From Poa pratensis (taxonomy: Eukaryota; Streptophyta; Magnoliopsida; Poales; Poaceae), in assembly GCA_947311845.1 (NCBI GenBank), contig CAMZMU010000059.1:54645461-54709460 (forward strand): a stretch of DNA of 64,000 nt, read 5' to 3'. Shown piece after piece: positions 12,651-23,530 of the stretch. Under the pieces are notes generated by a model, which saw only the letters and a list, made by a program, of their open reading frames with translations, did not search any database and was not told the DNA's origin. The position numbers and the translations under genes are program-made. Each line of letters starts with the position of its first letter. Position 1 is the first letter of the stretch.

Positions 12651-12662
12651 TCTCTCATAGTG

Positions 12663-13597
12663 TGTCCGTCCGGCCGCATCGTCGACAGCTTGGTCACGTC
12701 CATCACCTCAACCCTGGTACCCTCTCCAGAACCATTCCTCGCCGCCGCCACCACAGCCACCTCCTCTCTCACTATGTTTCGAAGCTCCGCGTGCATGGCG
12801 TCCACCTCCCTCTCCCCCTCCATGTACGGCCACTTCCTCACGCACGTCGTGGGGTCATGCATTTCCTTATCGAACTGCGGTGGCGAGAAGGTGAACACTA
12901 CCACCGTGCCATCGGTCTTGCCTGCGAGGCGCCGTATGGTCATCCGGATGGCCTGTCGGTACGGCGAGAAGAAGCCGATCTCGGTTTGGTTGAAGTCGGG
13001 GAGGAGGTGTGTCCCGAGCACCTGGGTCCCGTTGTAGTAGATGGTTGGGTTGTAGAACCAGTGGCCGATGGTGACCACCGCGACGTCCATGGTGTCGGCG
13101 TCGGCGTCGGCAGACCATCGCGCGGCGAGCGCGTCGAGGAAGACCGAGTTGTGGTGAATGCTGAAGTTCTGCGACTTGCCCGCGGCCCGCGCCAGGAACG
13201 GCGCCCAGTAGGAGGACACTGTCACGTTGTGGGAGGGGAACACCCAGCGCCAGTACTTGCGGGTCCCGTGGTTCTTGTCGCGGTACACCATGCGGTACGG
13301 GAACTACGTGCTGAGGAGGCAGACGAGGGACTCGGCATGGTTCCGCGCCATGGAGTCGCCGAAGAAGGCGACGTGCTTGCCGCGGACGGCGTCCAGGAAC
13401 TTGGCGGCGTCAAAGTCCGGGAGCTGGCAACTGGACGGCTGCCACCGCCAGTCAAGGTAGCCGGTGTCCGGTCGCCCGTTGCGGATGCAGTTCTCGCCGT
13501 CCTTGACGTTGCACTCCGTGCCGTTGTAACCGCCGGTGCCCTGGCGCCGAAACCCACTGCCCCTGGGAGTAGTCGCAGCTGCCCGTCGACGACGCTG
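12663..13597 (-). pseudogene. TBL/AXY4-like polysaccharide O-acetyltransferase pseudogene, N-terminal and central part
   Basis: Minus strand. The TBL domain gives CDYSQGQWV, then (after a one-base frame change near 13560) YNGTEC, GRPDTGYLDWRW and the catalytic GDS motif FFGDSMARNHAESL. The PC-esterase core follows: WRWVFPSHNVTVSSYWAPFL and then VTIGHWFYNP. An in-frame TAG at 13304-13306 (a Glu codon in the expected context STEFPYR) stops it, and the end at KLSTMRPDGH is cut by the CACTA element. The rest is at 6735-6879. Family members acetylate cell-wall polysaccharides in the Golgi. A splice acceptor is plausible at 13598; the upstream membrane-anchor exon is not recognised. Two nonsense codons, one frameshift and a transposon make it a pseudogene. 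Confidence 0.88.
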
Positions 13598-13929
13598 CTG
13601 CAACAGATGGTTTAGCACATGATTCAGCATACCATGGATGCATGAGTAAGCAACTACACGTACGTAGTACGTACACACGCAGTAGCGCGTACCTTGATTG
13701 TAGGTGCTGGTGATGTACTGAAGCAGAGGCGCGCCATGCAGGGAGCAGACGTCCGTTTTCGTCCGTCGTTGACCGACCAATCTCGTCCGTCGGATGTCCG
13801 AAACGGACGGACCAGATTGCAACTGCGCGCCATATTGACTTGGCGAAATCCGCGTGGCCAGGGCTGACGCTGCCGTACGTCGCCATGATCTCGATCGTTG
13901 CTTTTTGGCTTGCACCACGGCCTTGTATC

Positions 13930-15600
13930 GGTGGGAGCTCTATGTTGCAGACCTATGTATACACAAGATGGTGGTCAGGTATAATCGTGGCGCTTCACAA
14001 TGTTAAACTGCTATTAACCTGTAAGTACCTTGGTTGTAGCATTCTTTACTCTATCTTTTGCTCTGTTTTAAATAGCCGGCTATTGTGTTTAGTCCCAACG
14101 ATTTCAGAAGCTATGAAAGTCTATAGCCGGGCTATAGCGCAGCTATGGCCTTATAACCGTTTTGCTAAATAATGAAAAAAAAACAATATTTGAGCAGCAT
14201 ATGTTTGTATATATATATATATATCAACAATTCACATATGCATAGGTAGCAATCTACACGCACGTGTATACAATTCGGAAAGTCAGTAACTTCAAAAGGT
14301 AGCAATCCTCATTTGGACCCTTGCAGATGATGTGACTATGTAAGTCGTGGTTTGCGGTCAATAGCCAACTTTTTCTTTTGCCGATACACGCATTACCTCT
14401 GACTATTTAAAAAAAAGAGATATATGCCTCATTCATTGATTAAGAAAGGAGTTTAGCCAAATGTTTTGGCCCTGTCCCACTCCATAAAACAGCTTTTGCT
14501 TTAATTTTCACAGCAATGATTTATCCGATGAGCATGATGATATATTATAATAAAAGTGCCAGGAATTTGTATTAAGCGCAAATAAGCAAAAGACGAGTCC
14601 TTGATATTGTTTGACATCACTCTTTGTGTATGCCCTATCAGGTACATATAGTCCCTTATAGACTTTCCGTATAAACTATATTATTTAGTCACATTTTACA
14701 TTTTAATAAAAGGGGATCACCTCCTGTTTCATTAACAAAACATCAATTCTACATAATTTGTTTATTGCAGATACTTTCCACATCACATCACCATAATGTA
14801 GAAAGATTTTGTAACAGAGAACCAAAAGCAAGAAAGTATTACATAACAAGCGAATGCCTAAACTAAAACCAAACCAACGTTCAGGACCAATCACACAAAG
14901 GTCCCAAGTAGAGTTGCTATGGATGAATTTTAACCACTATTGATCCTTTGACGTAACGGCGCCCAACCCCTCGATCGACTGACAATATCACCGATGACCA
15001 TCTTTTAAAGCTCAATGCCGCGACACAACACTTTCTGAACTTTTGGTTTCCAGAAAATTGACTACCAAATTAATCTATTGACACATGTAATTTATAATAC
15101 CACAGGAATCACTAGGCATAATGTGTTCAAAGAAAGCTTTGTTTGGAGTTTTCCAAACAGACCAGAACATGGCAGCTAACAAAAGAGCTTTTTATGCATA
15201 TAACATAACACGACTTGTGATGTGGTGGCAATCACACTTGTGGCTGCAAAAAATAGTTTGAGTTCAAATTCCACCAGTGCGTCGTCTTTTAGTTCCTCTA
15301 ATTATTTCTGCTTCACTAACATAGGACCCACATGGATTGATAACACTAAGTTCACATGTGCCAGAAATATGCTGAGGTATTTTCGCAAAAATAGCACCGC
15401 CGCGTGTCCACGCTAGAATGTTTTGGACCACTTTTGCGCCCTCATCACAACTTGTTATACCACCTGATCTCATTGTCAACTAGTTGCATGAAATTGCACA
15501 CGTCGAACTAGTATTTGTAATGCAGGTGTTATTGCCTCGTTTATTATTGATGATCCTTTTTCGGAGAAACGAAATCAACGACACCCCCCTCCCCTCCCCC

Positions 15601-15631
<31 letters not shown>

Positions 15632-16195
15632 ACACACCCAAACCGCACAATAGTCATGAAAATCTGGTGGAGCTTATCACAATACCAATAACCTTCAACT
15701 TCAAGACCCAGTCTAATCGTTTGAATGCTAGTTTGGTTTTGGTTGGCTCGCGTGACGGGTGTTGGCTCGATCAGGATGTGAAGGAAAAAAACTTGAGTAT
15801 CGGCTCCGTGTGGTGAATCGTTGAAAAAAAAATTGTTTCTCCATTCTTAGTTTTAAGATACTCTGTACCAACTCCTATGATTTTCCTAATGAAATGCAAT
15901 ATGCCGCACAACTTTTAAATATGGTACGTCCACAAATTTGACACTATTGATAATCGACGTGGACAATTGAACCTCCTAGCCAAGAACAGAGTTTGACGTT
16001 GCGAATCAAGCATCCTCATCATGAATCCATTACTGGCGTGAGCGTCGGCTCCAGCTAGCTCTTGTAGAAGAGCCTGAAATTTTTTAAAGGTATGGTCACA
16101 GACTCATAGTAGCTCTTTAGCTTTTTGAAAAGTTGTCGGATATCTCAAGTAAAGTTTAAATTCTTTTCACAATTTGAACTACCACTGAATTATTA
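13930..16195. other. Gene-poor intergenic stretch
   Basis: No supported gene. Near 14070-14150 short inverted TAGCCGGCTAT / ATAGCCGGGCTATAGC blocks suggest a small hAT-type relic (low confidence). A TA microsatellite lies at about 14210-14223. Confidence 0.4.
15596..15638. repeat. Poly-C tract followed by (CA)n
   Basis: About 22 consecutive C followed by about ten CA dinucleotides. Such tracts are prone to length error in assemblies. Confidence 0.9.
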
Positions 16196-16455
16196 CTACT
16201 CCCAAAATACAACCTTAACAGATACTGGGATTAGATGCTTGGAATTCGTGTGCATAGATAGATAGGAGCATAGATATATGTCCCAAAAGGCAACCTTAAC
16301 AGATACTAGGATGAAGAAACAAAATGTTATACAGTAATAGACATAGGTGTTCAGATGTGTGTATTCGAGAAATCTAATTAAAACGATACTAATAGTAAAA
16401 TGAGGAGAGCACACACGGTCGATTGAAAAACGACAAAGCGTGGAGCAATTACATC

Positions 16456-17567
16456 TCACATCTCGATGTCGTCCAAATCCGGCAGGGGGAAACGAAGCAC
16501 GGCAGCAATCCCCGTGAGCTGCTCCAGCTGATTGCCGGAGACGTGCATGGACGAGAGGACGCGCACGGTGCCGCCGAGCTTCTTCACCGACTCGGCCAGG
16601 TCGACGTATCTGCGCCTGGCGACGACGTCGGGGTTGCGGAACCAGGTGTCGGTGAGCAGCAGCGTCTTGATGGCGAGGCGCTCGTTGGCGACCTCGACGT
16701 GCTTGGGCCCGTAGCATGCCCGGTCCGAGTCCATGGCGATCATGGTTAGGAACTCCTGCAGCGCTGGCACCTCAATCGCGGCCCTCGTGTCCTTGATCTG
16801 CGCCATCACGCTCGGCGCGCCTAGCACGTCCTTGAGGCTGTGCGGGTAGGCCGAGGTGCGCTGGCGAGCACGATGAGCGCCTTCACGTCCCCTCGCCGGC
16901 CGTTGTCCTTGGCGGTGAGCATGTAGTCACGGAACTGGTCCTTGGTGAAGCCTGGGCCGGCGATCACCACGCACTGTGCGACCCCCCACAGGTCGACGTG
17001 CGTGAGGAAGGCGTCCAGGACGCGCGCGAAGAAGTCCCTAAGGGCGGCGTCGTAGGCGCCGTCGCCGTGCTTCCTCGGGATCGGTACCTCGACGCGCGCC
17101 TTCGTGGCCGTCACGTTACCCCCGACGAAGAACAGGTGGGCGAGCCCTTCCTGTATAAGGAGCACCGGCAGGTCGGCGGCCTCGTTGTGGACGCACGATC
17201 GCTGGATGGTGTCGAGCGCCGGCCAGTCCCAGAGGGCCTTCGTGAGGATGAAGCGCCTCTTCGGCGCGAGCTCGAGGGTGTGGTACTGGCCGACCTGGAC
17301 ATGCGCGCTCTTGGTGAGGTTCTTGCCCCGGACGCGCAGCACGGAGCCTCCCTTGTCGTTGTCGTACTCCACGTTCTCCACCTTGATCTCCAGCGTCAGC
17401 TTCACGCGCTCGGCGTCGCGGCTCGCGATCCTCCGGACCGTGACGGACTCGACGGTGTCCCCGGCGGCGATGAGGTTGTACGCGTCCCACATGTCGTCGT
17501 CAATCTGCGGCAAGAGCTCGACGAAGCCGGGCCCGTTGGGGACGAGGTTTTCTTTGACAAGCTTCAT
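16456..17567 (-). pseudogene. Pelota (Dom34)-like gene, single exon with one frameshift
   Basis: Minus strand, ATG complement at 17565-17567, stop at 16456-16458. It opens MKLVKENLVPNGPGF, the conserved pelota start, with RDAERVKLTLEI, VLRVRGKN and TKALWDWPALDTI of the N-terminal Sm-like domain. [18 protein letters not shown] and [19 protein letters not shown] belong to the eRF1-like domains 2-3, and it ends [11 protein letters not shown] as in intact homologues. Pelota with Hbs1 rescues stalled ribosomes in the cytosol. A one-base shift at about 16870 separates VKALIVLAS from [11 protein letters not shown], so as read it ends early. Total length (about 370 residues) matches the family. No intron is seen, so a retrocopy is possible. 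It could be functional if the shift is an assembly error. Confidence 0.85.
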
Positions 17568-17814
17568 CGTCGTCCGGGATCGGAGTGCGCGGGGGTCTCG
17601 TTCTTGAGATCGACGGCGGGAGACCTTTCACGACGGCGGCGGCGGCGAGCGGTGGATGCGAAAGAGGAAACCGAAGCATATACCAATCTGATGCGCTTGT
17701 CGTGGTCGTGGTGAGTTGCGAGCGATTGATCGATGGAAGGACGGAGGGGCGTATTTAAGATTAGCCCTACGTGGGGATCGTGTCCGACTCGAACCCTTCC
17801 CCTATCGATCGATC

Positions 17815-17996
17815 GTGTCGCCCAAGAACTCGTAGCCTGGTACGTAAAACTCGTATTTCCCTCTGGCACGGCCGGCCGCGTATATATATGTGTATAGCCC
17901 ACGCTCCTGATGAACCTACAATAATCAAACATAGCACCGCACGACGATCGTCAGAACCAAGAAAAGCGAGATCGACAGGAGCAATGGCTTAGTTCA
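17815..17996 (+). promoter_or_regulatory. Promoter and start-codon relic of small-family copy B
   Basis: CCCAAGAACTCGT, ACTCGTATTTCC, CGGCCGCG, TATATATATGTGTA (TATA at 17881-17888) and GCTCCTGA occur in the same order as upstream of copies C (19330-19487) and D (22625-22710). An AAAAGCGAGATCGA leader then ends in ATGGCTTAG at 17988-17996. Here the open frame is closed after two codons and dihydrolipoamide dehydrogenase-like sequence follows, so this is a promoter without its gene. Confidence 0.65.
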
Positions 17997-18012
17997 ACAG
18001 ATATGACGTCAA

Positions 18013-18213
18013 ATCACTTGGTGTAATTACAATTGATGAGAAGAAGATTGTATCATCTACTGGTAGTGCCCTATGCTTCCCGAAAAAACTATTGTTATTG
18101 GAGCTGGCAACTTTGGCTTGGAAATGGGTTGAGTGTGGAATCGGCATGGATCAGAGATCAATGATGCTGAATTTGCCTCAGACGTAGTCCCACCAATGGA
18201 TTGTCAGATTAGG
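18013..18213 (+). pseudogene. Dihydrolipoamide dehydrogenase (E3, mitochondrial type) fragment
   Basis: It reads TIDEKKIVSSTG and then, one base out of frame across a run of six A, VIGAGNFGLEMG, followed after a stop by VWNRHGSE and EFASDVVPPMD. This matches the NAD-binding segment of the E3 subunit (family form: KKLVVIGAGYIGLEMGSVW). Only about 65 residues are present, with stops, a missing stretch before PKK and a frameshift. It is joined to the start-codon relic of copy B. Clearly a fragment; how it arrived is unknown. Confidence 0.75.
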
Positions 18214-18713
18214 TAGCACTGTTACGAGTACTTAGCGTCATATGATGGAGGAAAAATCCAGATATCTTCTGAAGTTATGAGCTCCATCAGGGACCATGCA
18301 TCAGGGACCATCTCCAAGCCTGACAAGCAACGGGATCTCGTCTCTCCAAGCGAATCATCTCGACTCCCGCGCCTAGTCGGCGGCCGGACATGGCAGTAGG
18401 AAGCAGCCGCTGTGTCCAAGGCGCCGAGCTGTCGAGTTAGATTTCCAACCGGGCCATCCCCATTTCGATTAATCTCTTAACGGAAATAGAAAGTTTTTGT
18501 CCACTCTCACCGTACAGCAGCAGACAAACTAACAAAAAAGATAGCGAGTTGGGACAGCAACAGGAAATCCACTGAGAGAGCTCGATCTAACATGTTGCCA
18601 TCATCTACTTATTACAAATTCAAAGTTCACACAGCACCAACAACGTCTAGCAGAATGAAACAAACACAGACCAGCTAACAGTCGAGCTGCCGGAGTTAGA
18701 TGACTGCGCCGCC

Positions 18714-19158
18714 TGTTAGCACAAGCCATGCCCGTGGTGGTGACCGGGTGTGCGTGCACCAGGTCGGGTCCATGGCGTGCGTTAGTCGCGTGCGTTGCTG
18801 TTAGCTAGTTGCACGTCCGAGTCTTGTGGAGCGGCTATGTGAGCTAGTCGTGCGTGTGTGCAGCATCCACTAGAATAGGTCGTGGTTAGTGGAGGGAGTG
18901 CGGCTAGTGGAGTTAGTTGCTGGCCGGTGCTGCGTCACCAAGGGCTATAAAAGCCGGCCGTGATCGGAGTCTGGATACGGAGATAGAGCAATGTAGCCAC
19001 TGTAAAGAAAAGAAGATTAGGGCGTTCGTGCGCCCACGGCGGCGTTCGTGCGCCGGCCGGAAAACCTTGTGTCCTCTGTCTTCTCCTTCCTTCTTCCTTG
19101 TTCGAGCGAGTGAGTTGAGAGAGGAGAGGTAGCTAGGTTGCCCTGTGTGGCACCAACA
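18714..19158. mobile_element. Solo LTR (copia-like) with 5-bp target-site duplication
   Basis: Begins TGTTAGCAC and ends CACCAACA (TG...CA). It is flanked by CCGCC at 18709-18713 and CCGCC at 19159-19163. A GGCTATAAAAGCC TATA element lies near 18943 and a pyrimidine-rich stretch at 19075-19105. No primer-binding site or coding region follows, so this is a solo LTR left by recombination of a full element. Confidence 0.85.
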
Positions 19159-19385
19159 CCGCCGTCGCTACAGATTTAGACCATCTCCGGAGATTAGGAA
19201 ACAGAGGGAAGAAACTGCTGAAAAGTTGTACCGTAGACATACGCCCGAGAGATATACAAGGCCACGCGTCATCCTCTGGGGATGGTACACACGATGCGAA
19301 GCCTGTACACCAGGTCCCATAATTTTTGATCGTGTTGCCCAAGAACATACCAACTCGTATTTCCATGTGGGCACAGGCGGCCGCA

Positions 19386-19392
19386 TATATAT
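19386..19392 (+). promoter_or_regulatory. TATA box of small-family copy C
   Basis: TATATAT about 100 bases before the ATG at 19488, in the conserved order CCCAAGAAC, CTCGTATTTCC, GGCCGC, TATA, CTCCTGA that is shared with copies B and D. Confidence 0.6.
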
Positions 19393-19487
19393 GTGTACGT
19401 GCCTACGCTCCTGAACCCATAGTCGACGACCAAGAGGCGACGATCGATCAGAACCAAGAAGAAAAGCGAGATCGATCGACGAGAGCA

Positions 19488-20112
19488 ATGGCGGCGGCGG
19501 CGGCGCTCGGGCACGCGGCGAGGAGGCTGGGCGCGCTGCGGCAGACGCAGGAGGCGGCCGTCTCGCGGCTCTCGTCGCGGCTCGCGCACACCGAGGCGCA
19601 GCCTAACTGCGTGTGCGGCAAGTTCGAGATAGCAAAACAGAAGCTCCAGAAGGACCGCGTCTTCGAGGGGATCCAGAAGCAAGCTGACGAGCTGTACGAG
19701 GCCGCGGCCAGGGCGCACGAGGAGTACGGCATGGACCAGGACAGCGCGTCCCGGATGAACAGGGCGCTGCTCCGCAAGCTCACCGACCACGTCTGCAGGC
19801 GCAGCTCCGGCGATCCCATCTGGTACGTACTACGTGTATACGACAAATTTATAGAGATCGGGAGCAGTTTCTCTCGGGCTAATTCACAAATTTATACGAT
19901 TGTGATGGTCGACTGATGTCTCAAGTTTTTCTCATCTTTTCTTTCGCATTCTTAGTTTAATGAATTTTATATATGATCTCTTCACGTACAGGGAGTGGGC
20001 AAGGAAACAACAGGCTCGGCACGACGTGCTAACAGCAACGGGTTATGTAACGATGGCCCTCGGGTGGGTCAATCTCTCTGTTCATGCGCTTGCATGGGCG
20101 GGCCAGGACTAG
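19488..20112 (+). CDS. Small presequence-like protein family, copy C (two exons, intact, 151 aa)
   Basis: Unknown function; I do not recognise a named family. Exons 19488-19822 and 19992-20112 with GT/AG ends; the joined frame is open to TAG at 20110-20112. The N-terminus (about residues 1-34) is Ala/Arg-rich with no acidic residue in the first 20, resembling a mitochondrial targeting presequence. The middle holds a charged helix (QADELYEAAARAHEEYG) and RKLTDHVCRR. The second exon gives EWARKQQARHDVLTATG and then a hydrophobic C-terminus (YVTMALGWVNLSVHALAW) that could be a single membrane span. The start is chosen by the leader shared with copy B and by matching N-termini in copies A and E. 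Copy D has the same intron position. Confidence 0.7.
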
Positions 20113-20505
20113 ACACATCACACATGACGATGTCTCTTTTTCCAAGAAAAGAAGGGAAGCAATATCTAGAATTCTCAATTACATGTTGGAAAAAACTGAG
20201 GATAAATGCCTATATATCTTTCTATATTGTAAATTACAAAGTCTAGAGATCGAAATGTTTTTCAGCAGCGTTTTGCAATTTATTTTTTGGGGAAACAATT
20301 TCTTTTTTCTTGATGGCACGTAAGCATGCACACTATGTGTAGTGTAGGGCTACCTACTGTCTACAGCATATATCTCGCATACGATGTGTAAATTACCAAG
20401 TCTAGAAAATGAATGGTTTTTAAGTGGTGTTTTGTATTACATTTTTTTGTTATGCCACGTAAGAATGACCCAACTTACATTTGTAAGATCTTGAATCCAC
20501 CCCTA

Positions 20506-20522
20506 CCCCCCCCCCCCCCCCC
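20506..20522. repeat. Poly-C tract
   Basis: Run of 17 C in the downstream region of copy C. Confidence 0.9.
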
Positions 20523-20696
20523 TACCCCCACACACCCCTTTTCTCTTTCGTAGACGTCAGGAGTCCATTGATGAAAAGGGGATGGGGAAAGCTTTAACCC
20601 AAGTCCTACAGTGATGGTATAAGCACAATTGAAATTCATGGGGAGTTATATATTTGTGTATTGATAAGACCGTTCACAATTTCTTGAAGCTCCTCG

Positions 20697-20717
20697 CCCC
20701 CCCCCCCCCCCCCCCCC
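20697..20717. repeat. Poly-C tract
   Basis: Run of 21 C. Nothing else is attached to it. Confidence 0.9.
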
Positions 20718-22624
20718 AGATGAACCAAATAGCCAAGATGAAGCAGAAGAGCTTGCCCCACCCATGAGTAAAATATTTCATAGTAGCCTCATTAGACCGT
20801 AGATCATACTTGGTATATCATGACAATAGGTAGGAACATAAACTGAAACATTGTGGAGATATAAAGATAGTTATTAAATTGTTAGCCCCACATAAAAAAT
20901 CCCCTCTAGGGTAGCTGTTAATACGAATAACAGAAATTCTGCTATAGCCATTTTGGTACATTCAATGTACTCTACGGATAGAGGAATACATAAAGTGGAA
21001 CATAATAAAATGAGAAATTGAAAGATTTTGTTGTTGAGACTTGAGATCTCGGTGCTCCCTGTCTCTTTCTCTCCTTTGCCGGCTTCATCGGGCGTAGCAG
21101 GAGGATAGAGGGGGCAGGCGTTGCCTCCCCTTGTGTATACCGACTCGTGGCTGTGTCTCGGTTTGATGCCTTATGCAAAGGAGGTGCCTGCAGATATGGA
21201 GGAATCATTGAGCTCGTTTCTAGATCTTTCTTCTACTCTAGATCATCATCATTCTCGCCGTTGGGTTCTTAGTGGATGCCGGGGCAGCGTCCTCGGGAGG
21301 ATGGAGTTTCGATACGCCGGGGCGACAATCTTGTGTTCCGTCCACTTGTATGTCGTCGAAGAAGTTACCGGCCGTATGCCAATAGCAACCGTCGGCATAG
21401 ACACTAGATGAATAGGCGTGTTTCACCGCGCCGCCTACATTTCATATTGGCCCATCGTGGGTGACGTAGTAGAGTTACAGGAATGTCAGAAGGATGCATT
21501 CAGAAATGTATGTGGTACTCATGAGTCCAAAAGGTGGAGCCTATAGGGAGGCATGAAATTAGTTTCCTGTAACTGATGATTAGTCTTAGGAGGATACATA
21601 GTGTCGTGTCAAAGGTTTAAAACATTTCCCGTGAGCTATGAGAGCTTTATCCATAATAATAAAGGAAAATGATGTTATCACTCTAGCAAGTATGGTGCCC
21701 CTCTGCAAGGTCACAAACTGTTAGTCTACATTGGTATTTTAGAAAGAATAAGCAGTTCTATCATCACAAGTAATAAAGAAGCAACGTCAAAACAACATTT
21801 TCTCTAGAAATAAGAAACGACAATGTTAAGGCTAGCTCTGCCACGCCTCCAGTCACACAAAACAATACAACCTAAAGCTTTGCACCGGTCAGACTTCAAC
21901 TCTGAAAAGATATCTCTAAATTACATCGGCATACCTTTTCTGTTAGCAATAAAAGGCTTTTATTGATATTAGCAACACTTCACGGACACAGGCGTGAACG
22001 GAGTCACACTGTTCACAGTGAGTACATCCTGATTGTGCAGTTCATTGAGATTGAAAAGAGGCATCTAAAAACTAGAGTAGAAGATTGCAATCTGAGACCA
22101 AGTCTAGCCTGATGGCGAGCCTTGACAGTGAAACACCTCCTAACATGAGAAATTTTGCTGGGATGGAAGACCTAGGATGCTTGAATATCCGCCAAGATGG
22201 GTCTGACGACCCAATGACCTGGAGCATTGAAGATAGAAGTGGACTTCGCAGCAGAAACCAGCAAGGAACAATCAGTGAAGAATAGAGGTTTCTGTATGTG
22301 AAGCAACACGACGACCTTCAAAGCTAACAGCAATCCAAAAGCTTCAGCTTTTCCTCAACTTGAATGATGATGCCTATGCTTGCAGGGGCTGAATCTTGAT
22401 TGTCATCACACTTTCAGGCTGCGTCACAACAGATAATATTTCCTGCTAGAGAGAAAGGATCCTTCTGCGGTTCCAAGCGATGGTCAGTCGAGACGATGGT
22501 TTGACGAAAGATTTCCTTCAAATATTAGTTTCCAGTCAAGATAGGCTGACACCGTATACCACCTAAACATAGTTTTCACGAACAACAAGTCCCAAGTCTG
22601 ATACCGAGTCGTCCAACAAGTCCA

Positions 22625-22710
22625 AGTCTCATACCGAAGAGCCCAAGAACTTGACACAGACTCGTATTTCTCACGGTCGCGTATATATATGTGTATGCTC
22701 CTGATACCGA
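22625..22710 (+). promoter_or_regulatory. Promoter of small-family copy D
   Basis: Same module order as copies B and C: CCCAAGAACTTG, ACTCGTATTTCTC, CGGTCGCG, TATATATA (22682-22689), GCTCCTGATACC. It is followed directly by the last part of exon 1 rather than by a start codon, so the leader and most of exon 1 are deleted. Confidence 0.6.
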
Positions 22711-22909
22711 AGGTGCTCTCCGGCCACGTCGAGCGCCGCCCCGGCGACCCCACCTGGTACCTACGCCCACCATCATCGACAATCACCAAGTTCTCCTTCA
22801 ATCTATTTACCTGATATAGTACATATATTAACTAATGATGTTTGTGTATCACGTCCAGGGAGTGGGCCAAGGAGTCACGCTTGAATAACGAGGCTCTACA
22901 TGCAACGGG
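22711..22909 (+). pseudogene. Small presequence-like protein family, copy D, left part (exon 1 remnant, intron, start of exon 2)
   Basis: KVLSGHVERRPGDPTW (22711-22756) corresponds to RKLTDHVCRRSSGDPIW of copy C. A GT-AG intron (22757-22858) follows, and exon 2 opens EWAKESRLNNEALHATG, corresponding to EWARKQQARHDVLTATG. The presequence part of exon 1 is missing. The copia element enters after the ATG (Ala-Thr-Gly) triplet of residues; the exon resumes at 27778. Confidence 0.75.
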
Positions 22910-23084
22910 TATAAAACTTGTGGAAGCGTTTCTACTCGATAACACATATCGAGCCGCCGGGTGTTTATTTATAGATGGATGCAATGCGGCACCGAGCTGT
23001 TACAGGAGTCGTACAAGAACAGGAAACAATATCGGAAACCTAAACCTATACATATCGACACCTAAACTGAATCTATTTCTAACA
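22910..23084 (-). repeat. 3' LTR of the copia element
   Basis: Terminal repeat nearly identical to 27604-27777. It ends AACA at 23084, next to the polypurine tract on the inner side (23085-23093). Confidence 0.93.
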
Positions 23085-23095
23085 CCCTCTCTTAA

Positions 23096-23530
23096 TCACA
23101 ACACTGAAAGGTTGAGATTATTCTTGAACTCTTCAAAGGTTCTAGCTGAGAGTGGTTTTGTAAATCCATCGGCAACTTGATCTTTAGATGGAATAAACCG
23201 AATCTCTAGCTCTTTGTTTAGAACTCTCTCTCTAACAAAGTGAAAATCTATCTCAACGTGTTTAGCTCTTGCGTGAAACACAGGATTGGCAGAAAGATAT
23301 GTAGCACCCATATTATCACACCACAAACATGGTGGTTGTTGTTTCTTGATTCCAAGTTCTTTAAGCAAGGACTGAACCCAAATAATTTCAGCGGTTGCAT
23401 TTGCAACTGCCTTATATTCTGCTTCTGTACTAGATCTTGACACTGTGGCTTGCTTCTTGGCACTCCAGGAAATTAAGTTTGGTCCAAAAAACACAGCAAA
23501 CCCACCAGTTGATCGTCGATCATCTAGACA
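23096..23530 (-). CDS. Copia RNase H domain (part of broken polyprotein)
   Basis: Contains [18 protein letters not shown] with the catalytic Glu, [11 protein letters not shown] with a catalytic Asp, and the copia-typical [13 protein letters not shown] close. The frame changes relative to the reverse transcriptase segment near 23520-23560. It degrades the RNA strand during reverse transcription in the family. Confidence 0.88.
   Translation of the reverse strand, partial: CLDDRRSTGGFAVFFGPNLISWSAKKQATVSRSSTEAEYKAVANATAEIIWVQSLLKELGIKKQQPPCLWCDNMGATYLSANPVFHARAKHVEIDFHFVRERVLNKELEIRFIPSKDQVADGFTKPLSARTFEEFKNNLNLSVL

Larger units (their letters stand above)
6880..12662. mobile_element. CACTA (En/Spm-type) DNA transposon inserted in the TBL-like gene
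   Basis: The left end begins CACTACAGAGAAC at 6880. The right end, read on the minus strand from 12662, begins CACTATGAGAGAACG. Flanks are TGT (6877-6879) and TGT (12663-12665), a perfect 3-bp target-site duplication. Subterminal regions 6897-7235 and 12340-12650 hold many direct and inverted copies of a TTTTTAGAGGCAC-type motif, typical of the superfamily. No transposase is recognisable inside 5.78 kb, so the copy looks non-autonomous. Interior holds AT-rich intron-like sequence, a GC-rich block at 10970-11740, and a duplicated ~95-bp segment (8971-9064 and 11258-11352). Confidence 0.92.
20113..22599. other. 3' region of copy C and gene-poor DNA
   Basis: 20130-20340 resembles 27855-28045 (GGCACG(T/C)AAGCATGCAC and GTCTAGA blocks), so copies C and D share downstream sequence as well. 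Part of it recurs at 20380-20470. Beyond this no gene is supported; short open frames at 21121-21411 and 22085-22285 have no recognisable domains. Confidence 0.45.

Noticed and set aside
12662..13615. 317-codon open frame on the plus strand
   Set aside because: It is the antisense shadow of the GC-rich TBL-like exon; the minus strand carries the recognisable family motifs.
16998..17714. 238-codon open frame on the plus strand
   Set aside because: Antisense of the pelota-like gene; composition is an Arg/Val/Glu shadow with no domain.
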